Source: Poseidonibacter parvus (GTDB taxonomy: Bacteria > Campylobacterota > Campylobacteria > Campylobacterales > Arcobacteraceae). Taken from it: a DNA stretch of 64,000 nt. Position numbers and translations under genes: made by a program. Location: contig NZ_CP019070.1 of the NCBI RefSeq assembly GCF_001956695.1, positions 2,728,001 to 2,792,000 on the forward strand. The letters run 5' to 3'. Under the pieces are notes generated by a model. It saw only the letters and a program-made list of their open reading frames with translations, was not told the origin of the DNA and did no database searches. Of the stretch, positions 29,983 to 39,585 are shown piece after piece; position 1 is the first letter of the stretch; each line of letters opens with the position of its first letter.

Positions 29983-30353
29983 TCAAGGGCTCCTTTTTTC
30001 CATGCATATAAAAATCCAATTGATAAGAGTGTGATAAATAGTAACATTTCTACAAATCCAAACCATCCTAATAACTTAAAGTTAACTGCCCAAGGAAACA
30101 TGAAAATTATTTCCACATCAAATAGAATAAATAGTAAGGCTACTAAATAAAATTGTGTTGATATTGTATTTGGTTGTTTTGTAACTTCTGGTCCACATTC
30201 GTATAATGTAGTCTTTAATTTTTCAGTATCTAGTCTAGCAATTTTTCTACTAACATACCTTGAAAGCCATACTGTAGCGCCGAATGCTGTGAATGTTACT
30301 ACAAACATCACAAATGCACCGAAATAAGGATGGGCAAAATCCATATGTGTCAT
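29964..30353 (-). CDS. nuoA: Complex I subunit NuoA
   Basis: First gene of the operon; 129 residues and three membrane segments. YECGPEV (the cysteine loop used in the quinone-channel rearrangement) and [15 protein letters not shown] are diagnostic. The start follows AAAGGATATAT on the minus strand. Confidence 0.95.
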   Translation of the reverse strand: MTHMDFAHPYFGAFVMFVVTFTAFGATVWLSRYVSRKIARLDTEKLKTTLYECGPEVTKQPNTISTQFYLVALLFILFDVEIIFMFPWAVNFKLLGWFGFVEMLLFITLLSIGFLYAWKKGALEWHSIK

Positions 30354-30452
30354 TTCATATATCCTTTAAAAACTAAAATAGTTTCTTTTATAATGCTTTT
30401 ATTTTATCGAATTAGTGATAAATAGCCACTTACTGTAATTTAGACAAATGAT

Positions 30453-30484
30453 AAACTAAGCTTTTAAAAGTAAGCTTAGTTTTT
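30453..30484 (+). terminator. Hairpin upstream of nuo, terminator-like on plus strand
   Basis: An 11-bp stem AAACTAAGCTT/AAGCTTAGTTT with an 8-base loop, followed on the plus strand by TTTTTAAG. No plus-strand gene precedes it; on the minus strand the tail is not T-rich. It may back up the ATPase-gene terminator, insulate nuoA, or end a short RNA. Confidence 0.45.
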
Positions 30485-30526
30485 AAGTTTTTTCTTAGGA
30501 TAGATTTTGAGATGGTACAAAAAGAA

Positions 30527-30550
30527 ACACTCTAATATTATTTAGAGTGT
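30527..30550 (-). terminator. Terminator after the AAA+ ATPase gene
   Basis: 9-bp stem ACACTCTAA/TTAGAGTGT with a 6-base loop, 22 bp after the ATPase stop, followed on the minus strand by TTCTTTTTG. Confidence 0.75.
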
Positions 30551-30571
30551 GTAAATGTTTTATTGTTTTTT

Positions 30572-32305
30572 TTAAAAGAAACCTACTTTATTTTCACTAT
30601 CAAACTGACCTTTTTTCTCTTTACTTATTTGTTCTTTGAAATCTTCAACAGTAAAAATAGGTTCAGAACTAACTGCAATTTTATATGCAGTATTTTTAAT
30701 AACAAGCTCGATTTGACCACCTGTTAGCTCATAAGAAGTCAATTCTTCTAAATCAAAATCTTTACTTAGTGGAAGATTTGAAGGAAGTAGTTTTTTCCAA
30801 AGAGCTAATCTTTGTTTTTTATTAGGTTTCATAAACTCAATTTTATAGTTAAATCTTCTTGAAAAGGCTTTATCTAAGTTTTCAAGTAAGTTTGTTGTTG
30901 CAATTAATATTCCATCGAACTTTTCAATTTGTTCTAAGAAGATATTTTGAATTTGGTTATGCATTTTATCACTACCACTTCCAGCACCAGAAGTTCTAGA
31001 ACTTAAAAATTGGTCAGCTTCATCTAAAAGTAAAACTGGGTCTGATTTTGTTTGATCTCTTAGTTCATAATATTTATCAAAAATACTTCTTACATTTTTT
31101 TCACTCTCACCTACATACATAGAAAGAATTTTTGAACAATCAAAGCTAAGTACATCTTTTTTCAAAGATTTCGCCATTGATAAGGCAGTTAATGTTTTAC
31201 CAGTTCCAGCAACTCCATAAAAGATAATCTTCGCTTCAATACCTTTCTTTTTATCTTTTATTCCCCACTGTTTTAATCTATTCATTACATCTTTATCAAC
31301 TTGTTTTAAAAGTGCATTTAAAGTCTCTTTTGTTTTATCATTTAAAACTACATCTTCTAAAGTTTTTGTTGTACTAATTAACTCAAAAGTATCTTGCTCT
31401 TTGATAATAGAATCAAGCTTAATTTTTGGACCTCTTGAGTTTTTCTTTGTAGGATGTGAAATTTTATATAAAACTTCATCTGGAATATAAAAGTTTCTAT
31501 TTATTCCTCCAAATGCTGTTAAAACCTCATCATAATCTACAAGTGAGTTTGATACTAAGTTTGAACTTTCTTCAAGTAAAGACCTATATTTTATTTTTTC
31601 ATAATCATCACTTGAAATTAATTCAATTAAAGCATTCATATCTCTAATTGAACCATCACCACCTGAGTATTCTTCTTTTAAAAGTGCCAAGAATAGTGTT
31701 TGTTCTTGTTCTTTTAAATCATTCTCTTTAAAAAAGTCTTCAAGCATTATTGAATTGTTTGTAACTTTTATTCTTTCTTTAATTCTATTTTCAAGTAATA
31801 CTAACTTTGATTTTAATCTATTAGAACTTGGGCTATTTACATGAAAGTTTTTTTTCACAACATTTAATTGCTGAGCTAAATCTATTTTGAAAAACTGATC
31901 TTGTAAATACTCTAGATGGTCTGAATAGTTTTTTATTTCAGGAAGGATAAAATCATTTGAACCATTTTCTAATAATTTTAAATATGAACTTGATAAAGAT
32001 ACACTTGAATTTAACAGCTCTAATTTTGATATTTCATTTAATTTAATTTGGTCAAATGAGATTTGAACTAACCATCCAAACTCTAAAAGGGACTTGATTA
32101 AATCAAGCTTTTCTAAATGCATAAACTTTTCTACATCGTAAAACTTTGATAAAACATCAATAACTACTAAGCTATCTCTACCTTGAACGTACTCTTTTGT
32201 AATAAACTGTAATAATATTGCTTCTTCTTTTGTACACTTTAACTGTGTAAAAAAGTTTGTTTTTTCTATATCTTTTGACTTAATAAAATCAATTAATTCT
32301 TTCAT
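30572..32305 (-). CDS. AAA+ ATPase with long N-terminal region
   Basis: A 577-residue protein. The AAA+ module lies in the C-terminal 45 percent: Walker A GVAGTGKT at 364-371, Walker B LLLDEADQF with Asp428 and Glu429, and the arginine-finger region FSRRFNYKIEF. The Walker B and SRRF motifs resemble those of the classical (FtsH/proteasomal) AAA clade, but there is no protease domain or membrane segment. The N-terminal 300 residues are helical and contain no motif I know; they may select clients. Probably cytoplasmic. It shares orientation with the small membrane-protein gene 14 bp upstream. Confidence 0.8.
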   Translation of the reverse strand: MKELIDFIKSKDIEKTNFFTQLKCTKEEAILLQFITKEYVQGRDSLVVIDVLSKFYDVEKFMHLEKLDLIKSLLEFGWLVQISFDQIKLNEISKLELLNSSVSLSSSYLKLLENGSNDFILPEIKNYSDHLEYLQDQFFKIDLAQQLNVVKKNFHVNSPSSNRLKSKLVLLENRIKERIKVTNNSIMLEDFFKENDLKEQEQTLFLALLKEEYSGGDGSIRDMNALIELISSDDYEKIKYRSLLEESSNLVSNSLVDYDEVLTAFGGINRNFYIPDEVLYKISHPTKKNSRGPKIKLDSIIKEQDTFELISTTKTLEDVVLNDKTKETLNALLKQVDKDVMNRLKQWGIKDKKKGIEAKIIFYGVAGTGKTLTALSMAKSLKKDVLSFDCSKILSMYVGESEKNVRSIFDKYYELRDQTKSDPVLLLDEADQFLSSRTSGAGSGSDKMHNQIQNIFLEQIEKFDGILIATTNLLENLDKAFSRRFNYKIEFMKPNKKQRLALWKKLLPSNLPLSKDFDLEELTSYELTGGQIELVIKNTAYKIAVSSEPIFTVEDFKEQISKEKKGQFDSENKVGFF

Positions 32306-32319
32306 TATCTACTCTAATC

Positions 32320-32673
32320 CTATTTGTTTAATTTTTGTTTTAAATTTCTATAAAATGTATTTAACTCTTCTTCTTTTGAAAAAGAGACTTTTTCTTTTTT
32401 ATTTATAATTATACTTTTTTTGTCTATAGAGATATCTTTTATTTCTTTATAAACAAGCTCTTTTTTTTGTGTTTTTATATCAAGATTAAAACTATTAGCT
32501 ATTTGCAATAACTTGTCCTGGCAAAGTGCTTTATATGAACCTTTTGTATAAATAAAACTTTCACATTTTTCTTTTTTAATATAATCTTCTATTTTCTGTA
32601 AGTTATAATTGTCATACATATTTAATGAAATAACTACAAAAGCAATAAATCCAAAAAGTGCTATAAAAATCAT
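32320..32673 (-). CDS. Small membrane-anchored protein, unknown
   Basis: A 117-residue protein with one N-terminal membrane segment (MIFIALFGFIAFVVISL) and a basic cytoplasmic or periplasmic domain with two Cys (about 33 and 48). I chose ATG 32673, which follows GGGGATAAA; the longer frame starting at 32703 adds ten residues without a ribosome site. It probably forms an operon with the AAA+ gene. No family recognised. Confidence 0.6.
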   Translation of the reverse strand: MIFIALFGFIAFVVISLNMYDNYNLQKIEDYIKKEKCESFIYTKGSYKALCQDKLLQIANSFNLDIKTQKKELVYKEIKDISIDKKSIIINKKEKVSFSKEEELNTFYRNLKQKLNK

Positions 32674-32792
32674 TTTATCCCCTATATATATTAAATAATA
32701 CATTAATATATCTTAATTAATTAGTCAAGCTTTAGGAAAAAAAGGTAAAATGTTTTTATAAATTAAACAAGCAAAACATAAAAAGGGAAATA

Positions 32793-33410
32793 ATGATAAT
32801 AAAAAGTGTTAAATTTTTATTGCTTACAAGTATTAGTTCTTTACTATTAGTAGGATGTGCTAACCACGATGCTGCATTAAAAACAATGCCAAATGAAATT
32901 GCACAAGCAAATGAGTGTATAAGTACAAACAAAGAGTTTGAATCAGATTGTTATGATTTAATTTCATACAAAAACTCAATTGCAATGCTTCGATCAGGAG
33001 TAAATGCTTATTCAAAAGGAAACTATAAAGAAGCTTTTCATAGATATACAGTTGCACAACAAAAAGGTAACTTTTATGCTAATTCACTTTTAGCTGACCT
33101 TTACAATAAAGGAAATGGAGTTAATAAAAACCAAGAAAAAGCGCTTGAACTTTTAGAAGATGTATCTTCAGTTGATGGAATTGCTGCTTATAAACTTTCT
33201 TTTTATTATGTAAACAAAAAAGATTATGATGAAGCTTTAGAGCTTTTAGAATTTGCTGCAAATAATAATGTAAAAAAAGCACAATATGAGCTATCAAAGA
33301 TTTATAGAGATGGCACTATTACAAAAGACAATCCTCAAAAAGCAAAGTTTTGGTATGAACGATACGAAGACAAAAGTGATAGTCTAATTAGAAAAATTTA
33401 TGGGATATAA
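32793..33410 (+). CDS. Sel1-repeat lipoprotein, copy 1
   Basis: A 205-residue lipoprotein precursor: signal sequence ending in lipobox LVGC (Cys at about 22), followed by helical Sel1/TPR-like repeats (for example ANSLLADLYNKGNGVNKNQEKA, visible as LADLYNKGNGV, and YELSKIYRDG). Sel1 proteins usually scaffold other proteins. The start has AAAGGGAAATA before it. The next gene encodes a paralogue and begins one base after this stop. Confidence 0.8.
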   Translation: MIIKSVKFLLLTSISSLLLVGCANHDAALKTMPNEIAQANECISTNKEFESDCYDLISYKNSIAMLRSGVNAYSKGNYKEAFHRYTVAQQKGNFYANSLLADLYNKGNGVNKNQEKALELLEDVSSVDGIAAYKLSFYYVNKKDYDEALELLEFAANNNVKKAQYELSKIYRDGTITKDNPQKAKFWYERYEDKSDSLIRKIYGI

Positions 33411-33411
33411 A

Positions 33412-34032
33412 ATGACAAAATCAATAATTACAGCTTCTTTTTTAGCTTTTTTCTTAAGTGCTTGTTCTTTTTCAAAACCTGCATTTAATCTTGATACTGA
33501 AAAAGTTCAAGTTCAAGAGTGTCAAAATATAAAAGAAATAAAAAACAAAATACAATGTTATGAAGATATTAGTTCAAGTAACTCTATGGCTGCTTTGAAA
33601 CTTGGTATTTATAATGCTGAGAGAAAAAACTTTGAAGAAGCTTCTAAACTTTTAGAGTCTTCAAAAGAAATGGGAAATTATTATGCAAATCTTCCTTTAG
33701 CTTTTTTATATTTTCAAGGAACTGGTGTTGAAAAAGATGTAAGTAAATCTTTAGAACTTTTAAAAGCATCTGCTTCAAAAGATCCAAATGCAGCTTTTCA
33801 ATTATCAAAGTTTTATGCTAAAGGTATAACAATACAAAAAGATACGAAAAAAGCTTTAGAGTATTTAAATTTTGCAGCAAATAAAAACATGTTTGTAGCA
33901 CAAAGAGAACTTGCTATTATTTATTCAAAAGGTCTATTTGATATTAAAAAAGATGAAGTAAAAGCAAAATATTGGACAGAAAAAGCAAACGCTAACAAGT
34001 CAGATAAAACATTTGATATATATAAACTGTAA
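33412..34032 (+). CDS. Sel1-repeat lipoprotein, copy 2
   Basis: A 206-residue paralogue of the previous gene, with lipobox LSAC (Cys at about 18) and Sel1-like units such as LAFLYFQGTGVEKD and LAIIYSKGLF. Shared features with copy 1 include a Cys-flanked segment just after the signal peptide (VQECQNIKEI here, QANECIST in copy 1) and the YYAN/FYAN repeat start. I start at ATG 33412, since an in-frame ATG at 33400 lies in the upstream gene. Probably cotranslated with copy 1. Confidence 0.78.
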   Translation: MTKSIITASFLAFFLSACSFSKPAFNLDTEKVQVQECQNIKEIKNKIQCYEDISSSNSMAALKLGIYNAERKNFEEASKLLESSKEMGNYYANLPLAFLYFQGTGVEKDVSKSLELLKASASKDPNAAFQLSKFYAKGITIQKDTKKALEYLNFAANKNMFVAQRELAIIYSKGLFDIKKDEVKAKYWTEKANANKSDKTFDIYKL

Positions 34033-34046
34033 AGTTTATATATATC

Positions 34047-34072
34047 TTTAGTAGATTTATTTTTCTACTAAA
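34047..34072. terminator. Bidirectional terminator
   Basis: 9-bp stem TTTAGTAGA/TCTACTAAA with loop TTTATTTT between the convergent Sel1 and nfo genes. The nfo stop codon (34057-34059) lies in the loop. Confidence 0.7.
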
Positions 34073-34902
34073 TCATAAAGCGCTTGAATTTCTTGCGCCC
34101 AAATATCTTCATTAATTGTTTCTAAAACAAGTGGAATATCGTCCATTCTATCATCATTCATAATAAATTTAAAAGCATCCCAACCAATTTTACCCTCACC
34201 TAGAGAATCATGTCTATCAACTCTACTTCCTAGTTCTGGTTTTGAATCATTAATATGCATTCCCATTAAATATTCACGTCCAACAATAGAATCAAATTCA
34301 TTCCAAGTTTTATCATAAGCTTCTTGTGTTCTAATATCATAACCTGCTGTAAACATATGACAAGTATCAATACAAACACCAATTCTGCTTTTATCTTCTA
34401 TTTTATCAATAATATGTGCTAAATGCTCAAACTTGTATCCAAGGTTTGAGCCTTGACCTGCAGTGTTCTCAATTACAAGTTTTACATCGTTTGTTGCATC
34501 TATTGCTCTATTTAAAGATACAGCAATATTATCTAAACATTCGTCTTCAGTAATTTTTCTAAGGTGTGAACCTGGATGGAAATTTAATCTATCAAGTTTT
34601 AAAATTTCACAACGATTTATTTCATGTAAAAATCCATTTAAAGACTTTTCTCTATTTTCAACAACTGGATGACCTAAATTAATAAGATATGAATCGTGAG
34701 GTAAAATATGCTTTGTTTGTACACCTGATTTTTCTAATTCTTCAAACCATTTATCTAAAACTTTTGGTTCAAAATCCTTAGCAGCCCATTGTCTTTGGTT
34801 TTTAACAAATAAAGCAAAGGCTTTTGCTCCAATTGCTTTTGCATTTATTGGTGCATTAAAAACTCCACCACTTGCACTTACATGTGCTCCTACATATTTC
34901 AT
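34057..34902 (-). CDS. nfo: Endonuclease IV (AP endonuclease)
   Basis: Zn-dependent AP endonuclease for base excision repair. The 281 residues match the family length. Diagnostic parts: [10 protein letters not shown] at the N-terminus, [19 protein letters not shown], the zinc-ligand [13 protein letters not shown], and [20 protein letters not shown] (given in full, 20 residues). Convergent with the Sel1 genes. Confidence 0.96.
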   Translation of the reverse strand: MKYVGAHVSASGGVFNAPINAKAIGAKAFALFVKNQRQWAAKDFEPKVLDKWFEELEKSGVQTKHILPHDSYLINLGHPVVENREKSLNGFLHEINRCEILKLDRLNFHPGSHLRKITEDECLDNIAVSLNRAIDATNDVKLVIENTAGQGSNLGYKFEHLAHIIDKIEDKSRIGVCIDTCHMFTAGYDIRTQEAYDKTWNEFDSIVGREYLMGMHINDSKPELGSRVDRHDSLGEGKIGWDAFKFIMNDDRMDDIPLVLETINEDIWAQEIQALYDLVEK

Positions 34903-35123
34903 ATTAATTCCTATATATTTAAATTTCGTAATCTTACAGTTTTTTCTCTTAGTTTTAAAATAGCTATATACTAGCTATAAATTTTAAGTATCATTATTAT
35001 AACAGTACATTATTTTGTTACGTAATTACTAGACTTTTTAGATATTTACTAAGAAAAGTTAGGATTACTTTTGACAATAAGAAATTATCGATAGAATAAA
35101 ACATATAAAAAGGAAGCGGATTT
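34903..35123. promoter_or_regulatory. Divergent promoter region nfo / NDH-2
   Basis: 221 bp without a gene. It contains TTGACA (35071-35076) and TAGAAT (35092-35097), 15 bp apart, a plausible promoter for the flavoprotein gene, plus two self-complementary hexamers TAGCTA around 34960-34978 and the palindrome TTACGTAA near 35020. No other structure seen. Confidence 0.4.
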
Positions 35124-36323
35124 ATGGAAAAAGTTGTAATAATTGGTGGTGGATATTCAGGAATATATGCACTACAAGAACTAGCAAAAAATAAGAATAT
35201 ACAAATTACATTAATAGATAAACACACATTTCACAACTTACAACCAGAAGTTTATGATTTAATTGCAAATAAATCAAATATTGCAGATGTAACTATTGAT
35301 TTAACTACATTATGTATGGGAATAAACCATGATTATGTAGAGTATAAAAACTTAAAAGTGCGGAAAATAGACAAAGAAGCACAAAAAATATACACTGAAG
35401 AAAAAGAGATTGTAGAATACGATTATTTAGTAATGGCAGCAGGAACAAGAACATTCTTTCCCCCTCAAATACCAGGATTAAATAATGCTCATGATATTAA
35501 AAAACTTCATTGGGCAATGTTCTTTAAACAAAGTTTTGAAAATCAGTTATTTAAAAAAATTAGTGATGAAGCAAAACAATGTGAAGATACACATATTGTA
35601 GTTGTTGGTGCTGGTTTATCAGGAGTTGAAATTGCAGCTGAGATGGCTTATAACTCAAAAATGTTTTTTAAACGTGGAAACTTTTCTTGTGATAATTTAA
35701 AAATCTCTCTTGTAAGTAGCTCTGATACTATTCTTCCAGGATTAAGCTCAAAACTAGTTAGTATGTCGCATAAGAGATTAAAATCTTTAGGTATTAATGT
35801 AATTACAAATACAAAGCTGACTAAATGTAATGAAGATAATCTTGAACTATCAAATGGTACAAAAATCAACCATTCTTTTATTATTTTCACAGGAGGAATT
35901 GAAGCTTCTACAATTACATCAGATTTAGATGTAGAAAAAAATGGAAGAGGACAAATTTTAGTAAATGAATACCTTCAAGCAAAAGGTCATGATAATATTT
36001 TTGCTGTTGGTGATATTGCAGAAATTCATAATAAAAAGGGTGAATTAATGCCTCCTAATGTTACAGTAGCAAGAATTAGTGGTACTTGTGCTGGTAAAAA
36101 TATATTAAACAGAATAAAAAAGAAAAAACTTGTAGCTTGTGATCCAAAACTAGAGGGTATTTTAATTGCTCTTGGTGGTAAATTTGCAGCAGGAAACTTA
36201 TATGATATGGTTCATGTTGAAGGAAGAATTGCTTATGAAATTAAAAAATATGTATTCTCTTCATATAGAAAACCACTTCTTAAAATCATCAAAGCAGGTT
36301 ATAAAAAGCTAAAAAAACTATAA
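35124..36323 (+). CDS. NDH-2-like NAD(P)/FAD oxidoreductase
   Basis: A 399-residue two-dinucleotide-binding-domain flavoprotein. The FAD site is VVIIGGGYSGIYAL at residues 4-17, the NAD(P)H site VVVGAGLSGVEIAAEM at about 155-170, and the second FAD motif is NIFAVGDIAEI. TFHNLQPEVYDL resembles the quinone-facing region of type II NADH dehydrogenases. The C-terminus is basic and amphipathic, as in membrane-bound NDH-2. It would pass electrons from NADH to quinone without pumping; this is of interest because the complex I here lacks an NADH site. Ribosome site AAAAAGGA precedes the ATG. Confidence 0.8.
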   Translation: MEKVVIIGGGYSGIYALQELAKNKNIQITLIDKHTFHNLQPEVYDLIANKSNIADVTIDLTTLCMGINHDYVEYKNLKVRKIDKEAQKIYTEEKEIVEYDYLVMAAGTRTFFPPQIPGLNNAHDIKKLHWAMFFKQSFENQLFKKISDEAKQCEDTHIVVVGAGLSGVEIAAEMAYNSKMFFKRGNFSCDNLKISLVSSSDTILPGLSSKLVSMSHKRLKSLGINVITNTKLTKCNEDNLELSNGTKINHSFIIFTGGIEASTITSDLDVEKNGRGQILVNEYLQAKGHDNIFAVGDIAEIHNKKGELMPPNVTVARISGTCAGKNILNRIKKKKLVACDPKLEGILIALGGKFAAGNLYDMVHVEGRIAYEIKKYVFSSYRKPLLKIIKAGYKKLKKL

Positions 36324-36423
36324 AAAACTCTTAGTTCTTATTTAAAATATAATGGCAAATTAATTTATTTAATAAACAATTAATTTGTTATTTATTATTA
36401 TATAGCACTCAAAAAGGAACTCA

Positions 36424-37605
36424 ATGAAATTTTTTCTATCATTTTTTTTATTATTAGGCAATATCTATGCAATTGAAAAATATGAAACAATCAAAACTAG
36501 TTGTATTCAAACATCAGAACACTCAGGAAAATCTCAAAAACAATTAAAAGATATATTAATTAAACAAGCAAAAAGAGAGGCTATTGGAGAATTATATGGA
36601 AGTCTTATTTTATCTAAAACTGATGTAAAAGATGGGAAGTTAGTCTCAGATGAAATTAAACAAAAAGCTGTTGGTTCAGTAAGAATAAAAGGTAATCCAA
36701 AATTTTATAATGGTGTAAATTTTGGAGAAATTTGTTCAGATATTAATGCATATATTACAAAAAAAGATTTAGAGAAATATTCCTTAAAACAAATGACTTT
36801 ACAAAACTTCTGTTTTAATGACACAACAGTTGCAACAAAAGATATCAAACAAAAAGCAAAAGAAAAAGCATATAGAGAGATTTTAACTAAATATAAACCT
36901 TCACTAAAAAACATCTCATTATCTCAAGCACAAGAATTAATTCACGACTTTTCAATATCAAATGATAAATTTGATTTTAATACAGGATCTTACTGTTTCA
37001 AAGCAGTTGGTTCTTTATATCCTTATGAAGTTGAATTGTACAAACCACAAACTAATAAGAATATACAGCAAAAGGTCATTGTACAAAAAGAACCTATTCA
37101 AAAACCAAGTTATATTATAGAAAAGAAGCAAAGTAAAACTTCCGATAAGATTTATTTTTCTAATGATTATTTAGAAGGAAAAGTTTTGTATGAAATTATT
37201 GGAGATAAAGTACATATTGATATATTAATTGACAATGTTTATAGAAACTTAAAAGGTGGAGTATCTGTATCTTTTCCTCAACTTATGAATAGTAGAAAGA
37301 TTATAGATGCATCAAGTAATAAACTATCTAAATTAGATATCTATGAAAAAAACCGTAAACTTTGGAATACTGAATTAAGAAAAGTTATAAGATCTTCATA
37401 TTTATTAGTTGAAAGCTGGCAAAGTTCTTGGAAAAAGTATAAAACTCAATCAATTTCAATGATAGTTGATATTGAAAGAATGGATAGATTGATTTTAAAT
37501 GTACGTTCAGTTCTAGTAAATAAAAAACAACAATCCTTACTTCCTGCTTTTGGAGAAAAGGATCAGCAAGGTTTCCCTATAAAACAGATTATTATTAAAA
37601 GGTAG
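36424..37605 (+). CDS. Exported protein with LPP20/FlgT-N-like domain
   Basis: A 393-residue protein with a signal peptide (cleavage near IYA, residue 17). Residues of about 25-120 resemble the LPP20/FlgT-N type of domain: an Ala-rich helix with AKREAIGELYGSLI, then TDVKDGKL and a GSVRI strand. A second, weaker unit (KQKAKEKAYREILTKY) follows at about 145-200. The last 160 residues, YLEGKVLYEIIGDKVHIDI onward, are unknown and end FPIKQIIIKR. Cysteines at 29, 106, 132 and 190 may pair in the periplasm. Start follows AAAAAGGAACTCA. Function unknown. Confidence 0.62.
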   Translation: MKFFLSFFLLLGNIYAIEKYETIKTSCIQTSEHSGKSQKQLKDILIKQAKREAIGELYGSLILSKTDVKDGKLVSDEIKQKAVGSVRIKGNPKFYNGVNFGEICSDINAYITKKDLEKYSLKQMTLQNFCFNDTTVATKDIKQKAKEKAYREILTKYKPSLKNISLSQAQELIHDFSISNDKFDFNTGSYCFKAVGSLYPYEVELYKPQTNKNIQQKVIVQKEPIQKPSYIIEKKQSKTSDKIYFSNDYLEGKVLYEIIGDKVHIDILIDNVYRNLKGGVSVSFPQLMNSRKIIDASSNKLSKLDIYEKNRKLWNTELRKVIRSSYLLVESWQSSWKKYKTQSISMIVDIERMDRLILNVRSVLVNKKQQSLLPAFGEKDQQGFPIKQIIIKR

Positions 37606-37627
37606 ATATTTAAATATCCACTTTTTT
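37605..37627 (+). terminator. Weak terminator between convergent genes
   Basis: 14-bp palindrome GATATTTAAATATC (37605-37618), followed by CACTTTTTT, overlapping the stop region of the exported-protein gene. All A/T-rich stem, so weak. Confidence 0.45.
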
Positions 37628-37631
37628 AATA

Positions 37632-38600
37632 TTATCTATAAAAATATCTAATTTTTTCTTTGCACTCATCACTTAATAATTCTGAAATTAAAGACTCTTC
37701 ACTTATATTTAATTCCTTGAATTCTTTAATTAATTCATATAATTTATCAAGTTTATTTTCACTACTTAGTGTTTCTAAATATTGAGATAATTCTATTTCA
37801 ACCTTTTCTGAACTATCTTTTAAGTGTGAAGAATACATCCATATTTGAAGAAATACAGTTATACATACAAAGATAGCAAAGTTTTCTAAAATATATATCC
37901 ATAATTGTGATGTTCCCATATGACTTAAGGGTATTGAAGATAAAAGATGAACTCCAGATAAAAGCTCAAACAATAAAAAGAAAATAAGTAAAGAACAAGA
38001 AATAAGGAAAACTATTAATAAATGTAAAAAAGAACAAAATGAAGGTGCACTTCTAAAACAAATATAATTCTTTGTTGCAAAGGCCCATCTATCTATATTA
38101 CTAGAAGTTAGTTCATCTTTAAATTTAAATTGTTTAGCAATATTTCTTTCATCAATACTTCTACATTTTGAATATTTTCTAGCAATTATTTCACCACCTA
38201 AAAAGGCTAAAAAAATTGATAAAAAATCTATTCCTTTATCATTTAAATATGCAAAAATATCTTCTAAAGTCTTATTTTCTAGTGCTGATTCTTGCTTTGC
38301 AATTATTTCTTTAAATGCAGAAGCTTGTTCATTTTTAGGATTGATTTCAAGTGTTTTAATAAAGTTTATTTTTGCTTCATCAAAGTCTTTTAACTCATAA
38401 GCAACAGTTGCACTAAACATCCATAAAGATTCACTCTTAGGGTACTTTGCTTTTGCTTTTGCTAAAAAAATCTTTGCTTTTTTATATTCACCTGCATCCA
38501 CTAGATTCTGTGCAAAAACTTCTGCTCTTATATCTGATGATAAATGCTTATCAGAGGCAAATAAACCAAGAGAAAGAAAAAGTATTAATAGTATTTTCAT
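37632..38600 (-). CDS. Exported TPR protein with membrane segments
   Basis: A 322-residue protein. A signal peptide (about 1-16) is followed by TPR-like helices (AGEYKKAKIFLAKAKAKYPKS; AYELKDFDEAKINFIKTLEINP, cited by their starts AGEYKKA and ELKDFDEA) up to about 100, then hydrophobic segments near 130, 190-215 and 235-260, and a charged C-terminal helix region. Start ATG 38600 overlaps the upstream stop (TGATG). It is translationally coupled to the LPP20-like gene upstream. No exact family recognised; possibly a scaffold at the inner membrane. Confidence 0.62.
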   Translation of the reverse strand: MKILLILFLSLGLFASDKHLSSDIRAEVFAQNLVDAGEYKKAKIFLAKAKAKYPKSESLWMFSATVAYELKDFDEAKINFIKTLEINPKNEQASAFKEIIAKQESALENKTLEDIFAYLNDKGIDFLSIFLAFLGGEIIARKYSKCRSIDERNIAKQFKFKDELTSSNIDRWAFATKNYICFRSAPSFCSFLHLLIVFLISCSLLIFFLLFELLSGVHLLSSIPLSHMGTSQLWIYILENFAIFVCITVFLQIWMYSSHLKDSSEKVEIELSQYLETLSSENKLDKLYELIKEFKELNISEESLISELLSDECKEKIRYFYR

Positions 38601-39529
38601 CAATCACCTAACACCAAAATAATCTTTGCATTTTTTAATACATTTTTATCTATAGAGTTTATTTTTTCTATTTGAGCTTTATTTAGTACTATATTTGATA
38701 GCTTACTCTTATAAATAGAGCTAGGCTTTATTTCAATTGGATTATCAAAAACTCTTTTATTTTTTTTCGCATCATCAATTCCAAACATATAGCCAACAGA
38801 AGTATTTCTTTTTGTTAGTGTTTGTTTTGAAACTAAGTTTGAAGGATAAATCTCTTTTCCTTTTTCATCAACAAGTTTAACTATAAGTGCTTTTTGGAAA
38901 TTAGTAATTTCGCTAATATCTAGTAATACTCCTGTGAAGTTTTTACTACTATTCATTTGTTCTATAATTTTTTCTAAGTGTTTTTTTGCGTCACTATTAT
39001 CTCTTAAATCTTCCATTAATTTAAGAATTGTTTCTTTTTCATCTGTTGTATATGTTGAAGCAATTGCTTGAGGTAGAATATTGAAATCATTCCATAATTG
39101 CTCAACTTTTTCATTCCATGAAAGAAGTGTTGGATCACTTAATAATGCTTTTAGTAAATCTTTCCCTAGTTCTAATTTTGTTGTAACAACTGAAGACTTT
39201 GTATTTCTATCATACTTTGAAGAAATCACTTGAACTCCACGAACAATACCTTCCACTCTACTTTTTATGATTTCACTACTATCTAAACCACTTTTTATAG
39301 TAATTTCTGAAGTAATATTTACACCTTTAATAACTTCAAGCATATTTCTTTGTGAGATAACTTTTGCTGATAAATTTGCAGCATATTTACCTTGATTTTG
39401 TGCAGATTCACCCTCACAAAGTATAAATCCTTGCGTCCAATTGATTTGACAGCTTCCTCTTTGATCTATAACTTCCCTTGCAAACAAAGATACAGATAAA
39501 AAAAGAAAAAACAAAATTTTACTTTTCAT
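38600..39529 (-). CDS. Exported LPP20-like protein
   Basis: A 309-residue exported protein (signal peptide to about FAREV, residue 18). Residues of about 30-130 fit the LPP20 plan: WTQGFILCEGESAQNQ, an Ala-rich helix, NMLEVIKGVNITSEI, and IVRGVQVISS, followed by a strand pair. The rest is helical and unassigned. Ribosome site GGGAGAA before the ATG. LPP20-type proteins in this phylum are envelope proteins of unclear role. Likely cotranscribed with the TPR gene downstream and perhaps with the WYL gene 56 bp upstream. Confidence 0.66.
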   Translation of the reverse strand: MKSKILFFLFLSVSLFAREVIDQRGSCQINWTQGFILCEGESAQNQGKYAANLSAKVISQRNMLEVIKGVNITSEITIKSGLDSSEIIKSRVEGIVRGVQVISSKYDRNTKSSVVTTKLELGKDLLKALLSDPTLLSWNEKVEQLWNDFNILPQAIASTYTTDEKETILKLMEDLRDNSDAKKHLEKIIEQMNSSKNFTGVLLDISEITNFQKALIVKLVDEKGKEIYPSNLVSKQTLTKRNTSVGYMFGIDDAKKNKRVFDNPIEIKPSSIYKSKLSNIVLNKAQIEKINSIDKNVLKNAKIILVLGD

Positions 39530-39585
39530 AGATTCTCCCTAAAAATAACTTTTATATAGTACTATTTATTAGCTAAACATTTATT

